Made by a program: the position numbers and the translations under genes. Positions 1-9,487 of a stretch of DNA of 40,412 nucleotides are shown piece by piece. Numbering within the stretch: position 1 is the first letter of the stretch; every line of letters starts with the position of its first letter. The notes beneath the pieces were generated by a model. The model was not told where the DNA came from. It did not search any database and saw only the letters and a program-made list of their open reading frames with translations. The DNA comes from an uncultured Bacteroidota bacterium (GTDB lineage: Bacteria; Bacteroidota; Bacteroidia; 2-12-FULL-35-15), in the NCBI GenBank assembly GCA_903926385.1, contig CAIYIS010000016.1, positions 1 to 40,412 on the forward strand. The letters are read 5' to 3'.

Positions 1-1392
1 TATGGTTCGAACAATGTAAAATGTTACAGGGGAAGTGATGGAAGTATCATCCTAACTGTAACCGGGGGTGTAACTTCTGCTACCGCACCATATAAATATG
101 AATGGAGCCACGGCAGTTTTAAACAAAATCCTAGTGGTTTGGGTGCAGGTAAATATTATGTTAGAGTGACTGATGTCAACGATGCATTTATAACCGACTC
201 TATAACATTAACCGAGCCTTCTGAATTCTCTGTAAAATTAACTCCTTCGAGTATGATAGGATATAATGTTTCGTGCAATGGATGTACGGATGGAACCATT
301 ACTACTACTGTTATCGGAGGTACTTCTGCCTTTACTTATTTATGGGAAGGCAGCCAAACTACTGCAAACAGGAGTGGATTGTCTGTAGGAGATTATAATG
401 TAACCGTTACCGATGCCAATGGTTGTACTGCCTATAACCAAACCCGCTTAAACGAACCTGCACAAGGTGGCTGGACGTTGAACAGCAATATTGGCGATAC
501 TACCAATTCTATTGGTACTAATAATAATGCTCCGCTTATTTTTAAGACTAATAACACGGAGAGGGCAAGAATAAGCGCAAGCGGAGATGTTACTATTAAT
601 AATAATGCTACTGTTAATGGGACGCTGACTACAGCAAATTTGAATATCTCAAATTCAGTGGCTGCCACAAAAGTTAGAACGCGAAGAATAACACCCTACC
701 CCGGTGATACAGCTGTTTACATCGGAGATAGTTCAATAGCTTTTGGATTTGGTAATAGAATGTGGCCGGATGCAGATGTTTCTATGATGAGCGGTCGTAC
801 TGCTCCAGTACATGGTATTTCAATAGGGAATTCCAATTCTTGGGCTACTGGTGATTATTCATTGGCGTTTGGAACGAATGTAAAAACAACAGCCACCAAT
901 TCAATCGCAATAGGAGGTGGCAATCTTACTTTTGCCAATACACATCCTAGTTCTTTAGCTGTAGGTTTTAACAGTGATGTACCTACATTATTTGTTTCAC
1001 CGGGCAATGGCACATCAGGTAGTATTGGAAATGTTTCAATCGGTTGTGTATGGATTAATACTAACTATAAGTTAGCGGTTGCCGGAAAAATTATTTGTGA
1101 GGAAGTAAATGTAAAACTTTATGGAGTTAATGGTACTGGATGGCCTGATTATGTTTTTGACAAAAAGTACAACCTAAGAAGTATAGATAAACTAAAAGAA
1201 TTTACTACAACTGAAAAACATTTACCCGATATGCCTACTGCCCAAGAAGTAGAAAAAGGCGGAGTAAACGTAAGTGAAATGATTACAAAACTCCTAAAAA
1301 CGCAGGAAGAACTTACACAATATATTATTTTGCTGAATGAGCAAAATAAACAACAGCAAAAAGAAATTGAACTTCTTAAAAAAGGGAAATGA
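1..1392 (+). CDS. 5'-truncated SprB-repeat cell-surface protein with C-terminal coiled coil
   Basis: The reading frame is open from the first base, so the true start lies left of the window. At least two SprB-type repeats are visible: one in the first ~60 codons and one ending in VTVTDANGC near base 424. This repeat family occurs in Bacteroidota surface adhesins such as the gliding protein SprB. A middle part rich in Asn/Thr/Gly (about 480-1070) reads like a beta-structured stalk. The last ~100 residues carry the pattern GKIICEEVxVK...WPDYVF...HLPDMPTAQEVEKGG and a Gln/Glu/Lys coiled coil, which I recognise as a common C-terminal module of Bacteroidota fibre-like proteins; it is not a classical T9SS sorting domain. 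Its stop overlaps the next start (ATGA at 1389-1392), implying translational coupling. Role as an exported adhesin or fibre is inferred. Confidence 0.8.
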   Translation, partial: YGSNNVKCYRGSDGSIILTVTGGVTSATAPYKYEWSHGSFKQNPSGLGAGKYYVRVTDVNDAFITDSITLTEPSEFSVKLTPSSMIGYNVSCNGCTDGTITTTVIGGTSAFTYLWEGSQTTANRSGLSVGDYNVTVTDANGCTAYNQTRLNEPAQGGWTLNSNIGDTTNSIGTNNNAPLIFKTNNTERARISASGDVTINNNATVNGTLTTANLNISNSVAATKVRTRRITPYPGDTAVYIGDSSIAFGFGNRMWPDADVSMMSGRTAPVHGISIGNSNSWATGDYSLAFGTNVKTTATNSIAIGGGNLTFANTHPSSLAVGFNSDVPTLFVSPGNGTSGSIGNVSIGCVWINTNYKLAVAGKIICEEVNVKLYGVNGTGWPDYVFDKKYNLRSIDKLKEFTTTEKHLPDMPTAQEVEKGGVNVSEMITKLLKTQEELTQYIILLNEQNKQQQKEIELLKKGK

Positions 1393-2300
1393 TGAAAAGG
1401 TATTTATTAATTATTTTATTGTCTTTGCATTTTATAAATGCAAAAGCACAGGCTTGGATTTACCATCCAATGCCCGATTCTAATGCTGTTTGGAGGGTGG
1501 ATTGGTATACTGGTTCAGCTTGCCCTCCAATGTCACTTTTCGCTTCTTATCAATATACGATAGAAGGAGATACTACAATTGGTATTTATACTTATAAAAA
1601 AATTTACGCATCAGGAATTAATAATATTTGTAATGGGCCTCTTTATTTAAACCTATATGAAGGTGCAATGAGACAGGATATTCTTAATAAGAAAGTGTAT
1701 TTTAAATGCCCGGGTAATTATAATGATACCATACTTTATGATTTTAATTTAAATATCGGAGATACAATTAAACATTTATTGCAATGTTATCCTTCGAGTG
1801 GTTTACCAGCTATAGTAGCATCAATAGATTCAGTGTTAGTAGGGGCTACTTTTCATAAGTGCTTTAATTGTACAGATGGTACTCGAATTATCGAAGGGGT
1901 TGGTTCAACCGCAGGATTAATAGAAGAGCATTTACCTTTTGAGAATGAATTTGACTTAATTTGTTTTTCACATGATACCGACATTTATCCTTCTACTACT
2001 TCAAGTTGCCCTTTAGTACAAAATACAATAGGTATTAGAGAAATTAATCATTTAAATGACGAATTAAGAATTGTTCCTAATCCAATAAATACTGAAGGTA
2101 TTATAGAATTTACGAATGGAAATGATATCATTAAAGATATTGAAATTTATAGTACTATTGGAGTAAAGGTTATTTGGGATACTAATGTTAATAAATCAAA
2201 ATACACTCTTTATAGAGACAAACTAAAGTCAGGTTTGTACATACTGAAAGTTACAACAAAGAAAAATAATTTATTTGTTTTAAAATTTATCACTAATTAA
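1389..2300 (+). CDS. Exported protein with T9SS type A sorting domain
   Basis: 303-aa protein of unknown function. The N terminus has a signal peptide (Lys-Arg, hydrophobic LLIILLSLHF, then AKAQA). The last ~85 residues have the T9SS type A sorting-domain pattern: a VPNP turn, alternating beta strands, a GLYILKV motif and a terminal Lys/Phe-rich strand. It should therefore cross the outer membrane by T9SS and be anchored or released. The central region contains several Cys residues and no domain I can name. The start overlaps the stop of the adhesin upstream by 4 nt, and the next gene begins 13 nt downstream, so the three form an apparent operon of surface cargo. Confidence 0.8.
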   Translation: MMKRYLLIILLSLHFINAKAQAWIYHPMPDSNAVWRVDWYTGSACPPMSLFASYQYTIEGDTTIGIYTYKKIYASGINNICNGPLYLNLYEGAMRQDILNKKVYFKCPGNYNDTILYDFNLNIGDTIKHLLQCYPSSGLPAIVASIDSVLVGATFHKCFNCTDGTRIIEGVGSTAGLIEEHLPFENEFDLICFSHDTDIYPSTTSSCPLVQNTIGIREINHLNDELRIVPNPINTEGIIEFTNGNDIIKDIEIYSTIGVKVIWDTNVNKSKYTLYRDKLKSGLYILKVTTKKNNLFVLKFITN

Positions 2301-2313
2301 AACATAAATAGAA

Positions 2314-5300
2314 ATGAAAAAAAATAGTTTATTACTTTTCTTAGTGCTCGCTGGTATCAGACTCTCTGCTCAAAGCACAACATCAAATTATTTTACAATT
2401 AAGGCGTATGAAGAACACTTGATTGATAGTTTACGCAATGTGTTGCCAGATAGCGCATTTAATTGCTAATCAGGAGAATACAATCAGTTTAAACGATGGG
2501 ACGAATTTTGGAAATATGCGGCAGATTCTCTTGGTGATTTCACATCTTTTTATAATAATTTAAATGGAACACAAAATCAAAATGAAGAAAAAAGCGGGTG
2601 TACAGTTGGAGGCAATTGGGAGGAAATTGGACCAAAAGAATATACTTCAGCAATGAATGGTATTGGCCCTGTTGAGTTTATTCGATTCTGTAAAAATCAA
2701 AGCCATAGCTTTCCAAATGATATGTTATGTGGCTCAACAAGGGGAGGTTTGTTTTACTCGAGCAATGGAGGTGCTGATTGGGTAAATGCGGGAACTGACA
2801 CATGGAAAAAACCAGCATCGTTAGGTGGAGGAGATTGGAAAGGCTGCTCTGCGGTTTCGTGGGCAGAATTTGATGTTAATAATCCATACAGAATTTTTGT
2901 TGCGAATTGTCCTTCCACCGACAATGAACCAGGTCCGATAGGGGATTGGTCAGAAAATGGGATTTACAGGTCTGATGGACTAAGTCCACCTAATGCATCA
3001 ACAACATGGGATTTCATAGCTGATAAAGCAACCTTTCAAAATGCTGTTGACTATAATACTCATTTTATAACTCCTTTCCCCATAGGTAGTGATTTTTACA
3101 TAAAAAAAATATTGACAGACACTTATGATGAAAATATTCTTTATGTTGCTACTTCTTATGGATTATTTAAGACAACTCATGCTTGTACTACGGCAGTAGC
3201 GTTGCCACTAAGTCCAGGTTGGGACCTATTATTAGCTGATAATATTTGGGATATTGAAATTCATCCGGGTTCGGGAAACCATGAAACAATTTATGTTTCA
3301 TTTAACAACCAAACAAATTATCAATATGTAATAAATAATCATCAACTATCTTCCAATTCAAATCATGTTAAATGTTCTACAGATGGAGGAAATAGTTGGA
3401 TTACTCTGCCAATTCCCAACCCTACATTAAACACAGCTTCAAATATTATGCATGTTTCTATTGAAGTTTCAGATGCCTTTCCTAATAATATTTACATGTA
3501 TTATATGGGTCCAACGAATAGTCAAATAGGAAATATATACCGCTATGATTACAGTACACAGAATACTACACAGACTTTTACTCAAATAAATCCTTCAACT
3601 CATCAGCATCCGTTCACATATGGGATTAATGACCCATATACTGTAGGTATGGGAAATAGCACCGCTTTTGCTGTTTCACAAAAAATTGATGGTACACAAA
3701 CACATGGCTTAGATGAGGTGATATTAGTAGAACATGCATTAAATTATACACAATATATCACTGATGCAAATGGTACTACAACATATACAGACGGTAGTCC
3801 AAATTTTCTAAATTACCATATGGATATGGAAGGTTTCGCCTTTAATCCTAATAATATTGACGAAGCTTGGATGGCTTGTCATGGTGGAGTCTTTAAATCT
3901 ACAAATAAAGGACAAGATTGGAATGGGAGTATGTCAGGGGTAGGAGTAGCTGATATAAAATATATGGCAACCGCTTACACTAATCCTGAACTGCTATTAA
4001 TTGGTTCATATCATGAAGGTGTTGAATTAACTCAAAATAGTCCGTATACTACAGGATGGGATCCAGAATGGAAAAGTATAGCAGAATTTGATGGTAGTAA
4101 CGTATTAATTGATGATAAAGAACCAGATTTTATGTATTATTTCGATGGTGGATGGGAAAAATCAACTGATGGAACCGCTGGAGCAACATTTGCTTATGAG
4201 GGTTTATCTTCGGATGTCCACTTAGATATTAATAAAGATGAACCAAATATTATCTACGGAAAATACACAAATTATAGTAATAATAGTCATGTGGAAATTT
4301 GGCGAACAAAGGATAGAGGAATTAATGCATCAAATACAGATAGATTTATTTCTGACCTATCCACAAAGGAAGGATTAACAGCTGTTACTAATAATGCTAC
4401 GACTCTGCAACAAGTAGGAGGATTTATGTCTTTTGATGGATACCCAGATTTGTTAATAGCAACGTTTATTAATAATGCTTCCGGTTTCATGCTAACTGAT
4501 GTATTTTATACTGATCATGCATCTGACCCTAATATTGACCCTGTTAACGACTGGCATAAAATTAATAATTTAGGAACATTGTTCAGGGAAATAAGAGATA
4601 TTAAATTAGACCCAATGGACCCTAATACTATTTATATAACATACACAGCTGATTGGAATAATCCCTCTCCTTATGTTTATAAAGTAACCAACTTTAGATC
4701 GGCAACACCTACTTCAATAGCTTATTCTAATAACTTACCAAACTATCAGTATGTAGATGTGAATCCTTTGGTAGTTGAAAAGGGAAGTGATGGTGGTATG
4801 TATTTACAATTAGGTACTAATGTTTATTATACCAATAATAAAATATATCCAATTTGTGGATGGATAAATTTCGCTGGTGATTCCTATCCAAACATAACAG
4901 GTGCAGGATTGGAAATTAATTATCAAGTAAATAAAATAAGAGCAGCAATATATGGTAGAGGTGTTTGGGAATCAGATTTACAATGTCCAGACCCTGGTCC
5001 ACTTAACATTACAGGAAATATGACTACTGACCGTTATGATGAAGTTGATGGCGTGATTACATCTACTGAAACCTTTAATACAGGTATATTAAAATATTAT
5101 CGTTCAACTACTGAAATTGACTTAAAACCACCTTTTGTTGCTAGTGCTGCCTCCAATAGTAATTTCAGGGCTTTTATTCACAATTGCAGTCATCCGGGCA
5201 ATAGTTTTAAGTCGCATGGTGGTAGTGCTTTTAGACCAGCAGAAGAAGAGGAGAATGAACCTAATAAAGCAGTTATTAATACATTAAAAATTCAACCCAA

Positions 5301-5526
5301 CCCCAACAACGGTACTTTTCAATTAACCCTAACAAAAAACCAAAAACCAATAGGGGTAAAGAAAATAGAAGTAATAGATATGATGGGAAGAATAGTTTGG
5401 CAAACAGGGGCATCGGCTAGTAACACTTTTACCATTGATATTTTAAATTGTTCTCAGGGCATTTATTATGTGCGCACCATTAATGAAGATGGTGAGACGG
5501 AAATGAAAAAATTAATTAAGGAATAA
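2314..5526 (+). pseudogene. Asp-box/propeller T9SS cargo interrupted by an in-frame TAA at codon 52
   Basis: An ATG at 2314 opens a frame with a signal peptide (MKKNSLLLFLVLAGIRLSAQ), stopped by TAA at 2467-2469. The same frame continues without another stop to 5526. The residues after the stop (SGEYNQFKRWDEFW) are the conserved N-terminal stretch of large Bacteroidota VPS10/sortilin-like, BNR-repeat exported proteins, usually written GSGYKQFxRW, so the stop sits inside a conserved block and probably replaces a Glu, Gln or Lys codon. Read through, the protein would be 1070 aa. Asp-box-like motifs (YSSNGGADW, CSTDGGNSW, KSTNKGQDW) lie near read-through residues 147, 354 and 527, and a T9SS sorting domain (QPNPNNGTFQL to MKKLIKE) ends it. 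Restarting at the ATG at 2653 would give 957 aa without a signal peptide. A true nonsense mutation, a sequencing error or read-through are all possible. Confidence 0.8.
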
Positions 5527-5561
5527 AAGGGTTGCACTCTTTTTTTAGAGTAAATAAATGT

Positions 5562-5597
5562 AAAAACTCCGAGCAGAGATGTTCGGAGTTTTTTTTA
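5562..5597 (+). terminator. Intrinsic terminator after the T9SS cargo genes
   Basis: A 9-bp stem AAACTCCGA / TCGGAGTTT (5564-5572 and 5583-5591) with a 10-nt loop is followed by a run of eight T. It closes the 1-5.5 kb cargo operon. A shorter ACTCT/AGAGT hairpin with a T-rich loop lies just upstream at 5536-5552. Confidence 0.8.
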
Positions 5598-5694
5598 TTA
5601 CCTCTCCCCTTCTCTTTCGATTATATAATGTGCAATTTTTGAAATCATGATTATACAGATGTGATTGCAAAGTGAAATAATTCCAAAAAAAAAA

Positions 5695-5723
5695 TTGCTC
5701 TAAAAGAATAATTATTACTTTAG
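5695..5723 (+). promoter_or_regulatory. Candidate promoter of the porE-like gene
   Basis: TTG at 5695-5697, an 18-nt spacer, then TACTTTAG at 5716-5723, one mismatch from the Bacteroidota -7 box TAnnTTTG. The start codon follows 33 nt downstream. No Shine-Dalgarno site is visible. Confidence 0.4.
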
Positions 5724-5756
5724 CACCCGTTAATAAAGTCAAAACCAATAAAAATT

Positions 5757-7862
5757 ATGAAGATAATTACAAAATTAGTAGTCGGATTAGGCGTAACACT
5801 ATTGTTTTCTGTTAATGCAAGTGCTCAGAAAAATTATTCTGATGATGCAAAAAAAGCCTTTGAAAGCGGAGAGTACTTTAATTCTATAGAGCTTTACAAG
5901 AAAGCCTATACAAAAGCAAAGAAAAAAGACGAGAAAGCGTTGATTATCTTTCAAACAGCTGAGTGTTATCGCAGAATTGGAGATAGCAAACAGGCTGAGG
6001 CATGGTATACAAAGGCAATTAAAGCCAATTATTCTGACCCTAAAGCTCAATTATACCTTGCTCAGGCAAAAAAGGCTCAGGAAAAATACAACGAAGCTTT
6101 AATAGAATATAAAAACTACACTAAAGTAAATCCATCAGATCCTAAGGGAGAACAGGGCGCTAAATCTTGTGAATTAGCTCAAAAATGGAAAGATAATCCA
6201 ACTCGTTACAAAGTAGAAAACATGGTTTTGATAAACAGTAAAGACCCTGATTTTGCTGCTTGTTATGCAGATAAAAAATACAATAAACTTTACTTTACTT
6301 CTATGCGCCCGGGAGGAATAGGAAGTGCTACAGATGCTACCATTGGAGAAAACTACAGCGATATATTTGAAACATCAATGGACAAAAATATGAAATGGAG
6401 CACGCCAACTGCTATTGCAGCTCCAATTAATTCAAAAGACAACGAAGGTAACCCATCGGTTACTAAAAAAGGAGATATGATTTTCTTTACAAAGTGTGTG
6501 GATGAAAGTAAAAAGGTTACTTTAAATCAACTGTGGTGTGCTCAGAAAAAGGGAAATGTTTGGGGCGATCCTGAAAAACTTTCTTTCTGTGTGGATAGTT
6601 TTAAATATGCAGCACCTTCTATTTCTGCAGATGGAACTACACTTTTCTTCTGCTCTAATATGACAGGAACATTGGGTGGCAACGATATATTTATGTCTAA
6701 ATATGACAAAAAAGATAAAAAATGGGGTAACCCAATTAACTTAGGTCCGAATATCAATACTCCTGGTGAAGAGGTTTGGCCGTTTATTCATGATGATGGA
6801 ACATTATATTTTTCTTCTGACGGACAATTAGGGATGGGAGGATTGGATATTTTTAAAGCAGAGAAAAAAGGAGAAGATAAATGGGCGAATGTTACCAATA
6901 TGAAATACCCGATCAATTCAGCAGCTGATGATTTTGCTATTATTTTTGAAGGTAAAAAAGAAAGAGGTTATCTTTCTTCTAACCGCGAAGGAACCAAAGG
7001 TGCTGATGATATCTGGTCGTTTGTGCTCCCTCCATTGATTTATACCCTTGATGGTATCGTTACCGACTGTAAATTTAAAGAGCCTATTCCAGGTGTAACA
7101 ATTAAATTAGTTGGTTCTGATGGTTCTTCGGTGGAAACTAAAACTGACAAAGCGGGTCACTATAGTTTTGCTGAAAATGGTCAAGACAGATACATTAATA
7201 CCAATACTTCTTACACCATATCTACAGATGTAGGAAAAGATGTAAAAACAGCAGAAGGAAAAGATGGTTTCTTCAACAGTTCTGAAAAAGCCAAAGAAAC
7301 TACCGTTGGCGAAGAAGTTGGAAAAGCATTTACTCACAATTTCTGTTTAGTTCCAATCGAGCGTTTTGTTCGTTTCCCTGATGTATTGTACGACTTAGGT
7401 TCATTTGAACTACGTCCTCAATCTAAAGATTCATTGGATTTCTTGTACCAAACATTGGTTGATAACCCTACTTTCGTTATCGAGTTAAGTTCTCACACAG
7501 ATTATAGAGATACAGATGATAAGAATAAAATACTTTCTGAAAATCGTGCTAAATCTTGTGTAGATTATTTAATTTCAAAAGGAATTCCTGCTGAGCGTAT
7601 GGTGGCAAAAGGATATGGAGAATCGCTTCCTTTGGTATTAGATACAGCTAAAACACTTCCAAGCGGAAAAGTTATTCCTAAAGGTACAACACTTACCGAA
7701 AAATGGATTGACAAAAATGTACCTATTGCCAAAAACAAAGACGATTACGAATTTGTGATGCAAATGAACAGACGTACTGTGTTTAGTGTATTAAGCAAAG
7801 ATTACGTTAATCCAAATGCTCCGAAAGAAGAGCCTAAAAAGAAAACAGAAGATGACGAATAG
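5757..7862 (+). CDS. porE: PorE-like TPR / beta-propeller / OmpA-domain outer-membrane protein
   Basis: 701 aa. The order of domains matches T9SS component PorE (PG1058 of Porphyromonas): signal peptide ending NASAQ (1-24), TPR helices (about 25-130), WD40/PD40-like propeller blades (about 150-420; e.g. LYFSSDGQLGMGGLDIFKA), a carboxypeptidase-regulatory-like beta sandwich (about 425-500; LDGIVTDCKFKEPIPGVTI), and an OmpA C-like peptidoglycan-binding domain (about 537-640; SHTDYRD...LSENRAKSCVDYL) holding the Asp and Arg that usually bind diaminopimelate. A charged tail (KEEPKKKTEDDE) ends it. In T9SS, PorE is proposed to link the outer-membrane complex to peptidoglycan. PorE of Porphyromonas is reported as a lipoprotein, but no lipobox Cys is present here. 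Bacteroidota carry several paralogues of this architecture, so the exact symbol is tentative. Confidence 0.72.
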   Translation: MKIITKLVVGLGVTLLFSVNASAQKNYSDDAKKAFESGEYFNSIELYKKAYTKAKKKDEKALIIFQTAECYRRIGDSKQAEAWYTKAIKANYSDPKAQLYLAQAKKAQEKYNEALIEYKNYTKVNPSDPKGEQGAKSCELAQKWKDNPTRYKVENMVLINSKDPDFAACYADKKYNKLYFTSMRPGGIGSATDATIGENYSDIFETSMDKNMKWSTPTAIAAPINSKDNEGNPSVTKKGDMIFFTKCVDESKKVTLNQLWCAQKKGNVWGDPEKLSFCVDSFKYAAPSISADGTTLFFCSNMTGTLGGNDIFMSKYDKKDKKWGNPINLGPNINTPGEEVWPFIHDDGTLYFSSDGQLGMGGLDIFKAEKKGEDKWANVTNMKYPINSAADDFAIIFEGKKERGYLSSNREGTKGADDIWSFVLPPLIYTLDGIVTDCKFKEPIPGVTIKLVGSDGSSVETKTDKAGHYSFAENGQDRYINTNTSYTISTDVGKDVKTAEGKDGFFNSSEKAKETTVGEEVGKAFTHNFCLVPIERFVRFPDVLYDLGSFELRPQSKDSLDFLYQTLVDNPTFVIELSSHTDYRDTDDKNKILSENRAKSCVDYLISKGIPAERMVAKGYGESLPLVLDTAKTLPSGKVIPKGTTLTEKWIDKNVPIAKNKDDYEFVMQMNRRTVFSVLSKDYVNPNAPKEEPKKKTEDDE

Positions 7863-7891
7863 TCATTCTTAATAATAGAATTAATACAAAT

Positions 7892-7930
7892 AACATCCCG
7901 TCCTGATTGCAATCGGGACGGGATGTTTCT
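7892..7930 (+). terminator. Strong GC-rich hairpin between porE-like gene and purM
   Basis: Arms AACATCCCGTCC (7892-7903) and GGACGGGATGTT (7916-7927) pair over 12 bp, continued inward by GATT/AATC and a T-G wobble with only GC as the loop. The T tract is weak (TTTCTTTT). It ends 15 nt before the purM start, so it may terminate porE transcription and also sit in the purM leader. Confidence 0.6.
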
Positions 7931-7942
7931 TTTAAAAACAAT

Positions 7943-9121
7943 ATGAGTTCAGAAAATAAATATAATTTGCGTGGCGTGTCGGCTTCCAAAGAAGATGTTC
8001 ACAATGCCATTGCAAATATTGACAAAGGATTATTTCCAAAAGCATTTTGCAAAATCGTTCCCGATTACTTATCGGGTGACGAAAACTATTGTATCGTAAT
8101 GCATGCTGATGGAGCAGGAACCAAATCGTCTCTGGCCTATGCTTATTGGAAAGAAACAGGAGATATTTCGGTATGGAAAGGAATTGCTCAGGATGCAATA
8201 GTGATGAATACTGACGACTTGCTTTGTGTAGGAGCACTTGATAATATCTTGTTGTCATCCACCATTGGAAGAAATAAAAATGTAATTCCTGGTGAAGTGA
8301 TTTCGGCTATCATTAGCGGAACAGAAACCTTGTTGGAGCAAATGCGTAGTTATGGAATAGGCATATACTCCACCGGAGGCGAAACTGCCGATGTGGGCGA
8401 TTTGGTGCGTACTATTATAGTCGATTCGACTGTGGTATGCCGAATGAAAAGAACTGATGTGATAGACAATGCAAATATTCAAGCAGGAGATGTAATTATC
8501 GGGTTGGCTTCATCGGGTAAGGCAACGTACGAAACGGAATACAACGGGGGGATGGGAAGCAATGGACTGACTTCGGCTCGTCACGATGTTTTCGAAAAGT
8601 CAATTGCAGCTAAATATCCTGAGAGTTATGATAGCATGGTTCCAGAGCAACTGGTGTATTCGGGTAAAATGAAATTGACAGATAGAATAAATATCGGAAA
8701 CCAAGCTCCAATAACAGCCGGCAAGCTGGTATTATCGCCAACACGAACGTATGCCCCGGTAATTAAAAAGATGCTTGATGCTTACCGTACACAAATTCAT
8801 GGAATGGTTCACTGTAGTGGAGGAGGTCAAACAAAGGTTTTACACTTTGTAGATAATTTACATATTATAAAAGATAACTTGTTTCCGATTCCTCCTTTGT
8901 TCGAGATGATAAAAGAACAAAGCGGTACCGATTGGAAAGAGATGTATCAGGTGTTTAACATTGGACATCGTATGGAGCTTTATGTGCCCGAAGCCGTAGC
9001 TGCACCGTTAATAGCCATAGCAGAGTCGTTTCAAGTAGATGCAAGAATAGTGGGAAGAGTAGAAAAAAGTGAGAAAAAGCAACTCACCATAAAAACTTCA
9101 GCAGGTACGTTTATTTATTAA
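7943..9121 (+). CDS. purM: Phosphoribosylformylglycinamidine cyclo-ligase (AIR synthase)
   Basis: 392 aa. It converts formylglycinamidine ribonucleotide to aminoimidazole ribonucleotide with ATP in purine synthesis (cytosol, EC 6.3.3.1). The N terminus YNLRGVSASKEDVHNAI and blocks HADGAGTK (54-61), WKGIAQDAIVMNTDDLLCVGA, IYSTGGETADVGDLVRT and GMVHCSGGGQTKVLHFVD are those of the Bacteroidota PurM branch. I chose ATG 7943 rather than an in-frame TTG at 7907, because the TTG lies inside the hairpin and the protein family begins at this point. The neighbourhood purM-prfA-pyrF is one I recall as conserved in Bacteroidota; here a small Lys-rich gene is inserted after purM. Confidence 0.95.
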   Translation: MSSENKYNLRGVSASKEDVHNAIANIDKGLFPKAFCKIVPDYLSGDENYCIVMHADGAGTKSSLAYAYWKETGDISVWKGIAQDAIVMNTDDLLCVGALDNILLSSTIGRNKNVIPGEVISAIISGTETLLEQMRSYGIGIYSTGGETADVGDLVRTIIVDSTVVCRMKRTDVIDNANIQAGDVIIGLASSGKATYETEYNGGMGSNGLTSARHDVFEKSIAAKYPESYDSMVPEQLVYSGKMKLTDRINIGNQAPITAGKLVLSPTRTYAPVIKKMLDAYRTQIHGMVHCSGGGQTKVLHFVDNLHIIKDNLFPIPPLFEMIKEQSGTDWKEMYQVFNIGHRMELYVPEAVAAPLIAIAESFQVDARIVGRVEKSEKKQLTIKTSAGTFIY

Positions 9122-9157
9122 AAAAAGTTAAAATATTTTTTCTGTCTGAATTAACTA

Positions 9158-9165
9158 TACTTTTA
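9158..9165 (+). promoter_or_regulatory. Candidate -7 box of the Lys/Ala-rich protein gene
   Basis: TACTTTTA, one mismatch from TAnnTTTG, 43 nt before the ATG. No convincing -33 TTTG is seen, so this is weak. Confidence 0.3.
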
Positions 9166-9208
9166 CGCCACAATTCATTCAAATTAACAAAACAAAAAAC
9201 AAAAACAA

Positions 9209-9433
9209 ATGAAAAAATCAATGACATTAGTTGCTTGTGCAGTATTTGCATTAAGCTCAATGGTTGCAGTTGCACAAAACGACACTAAAGCAGCACCAGC
9301 AAAAGCAGAAGCTAAAAAAGAAGTTACTAAAGCTGCTGACAAAAAAGTTGACGCTACTAAAGCTGACGCTAAAAAAGACGCTACTAAAGCTGCTGAGAAA
9401 AAAGTAGAAACTAAAGCTGCTGACAAAAAATAA
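9209..9433 (+). CDS. Small exported Lys/Ala-rich low-complexity protein
   Basis: 74 aa with a clear signal peptide (1-23, ending MVAVAQ) and a mature part of ~50 residues built almost only from Lys, Ala, Asp, Thr, Val and Glu. A degenerate TKAADKKV-like unit repeats about four times, visible in DNA as recurring ACTAAAGCTG(C/A)TGA. The mature protein would be strongly basic and probably helical or disordered; function is unknown. It stands as its own unit, with a likely promoter upstream and a strong terminator directly after. A similar Lys/Glu-rich exported protein lies at 24019-24228, so the organism keeps at least two of this type. Histone-H1-like or envelope-binding roles are speculation. 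Confidence 0.75.
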   Translation: MKKSMTLVACAVFALSSMVAVAQNDTKAAPAKAEAKKEVTKAADKKVDATKADAKKDATKAAEKKVETKAADKK

Positions 9434-9455
9434 TAACACCTCAAGTGTTGTTATT

Positions 9456-9487
9456 AAAAAAGCCCCGCATTTTGCGGGGCTTTTTTT
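9456..9487 (+). terminator. Strong intrinsic terminator
   Basis: Stem GCCCCGC / GCGGGGC (9462-9468, 9474-9480), loop ATTTT, flanked by A6 and T7. A second, AT-rich inverted repeat (TAATAACA...TGTTATTA with a bulge) overlaps the stop codon just before it at 9431-9456. Confidence 0.92.

Noticed and set aside
7907-7942. TTG start for purM
   Set aside because: It falls inside a strong hairpin and precedes the conserved family start at 7943.
9184-9444. Minus-strand ORFs across the Lys/Ala gene
   Set aside because: Mirror frames of low-complexity codons; the plus frame has a signal peptide, promoter-like box and terminator.
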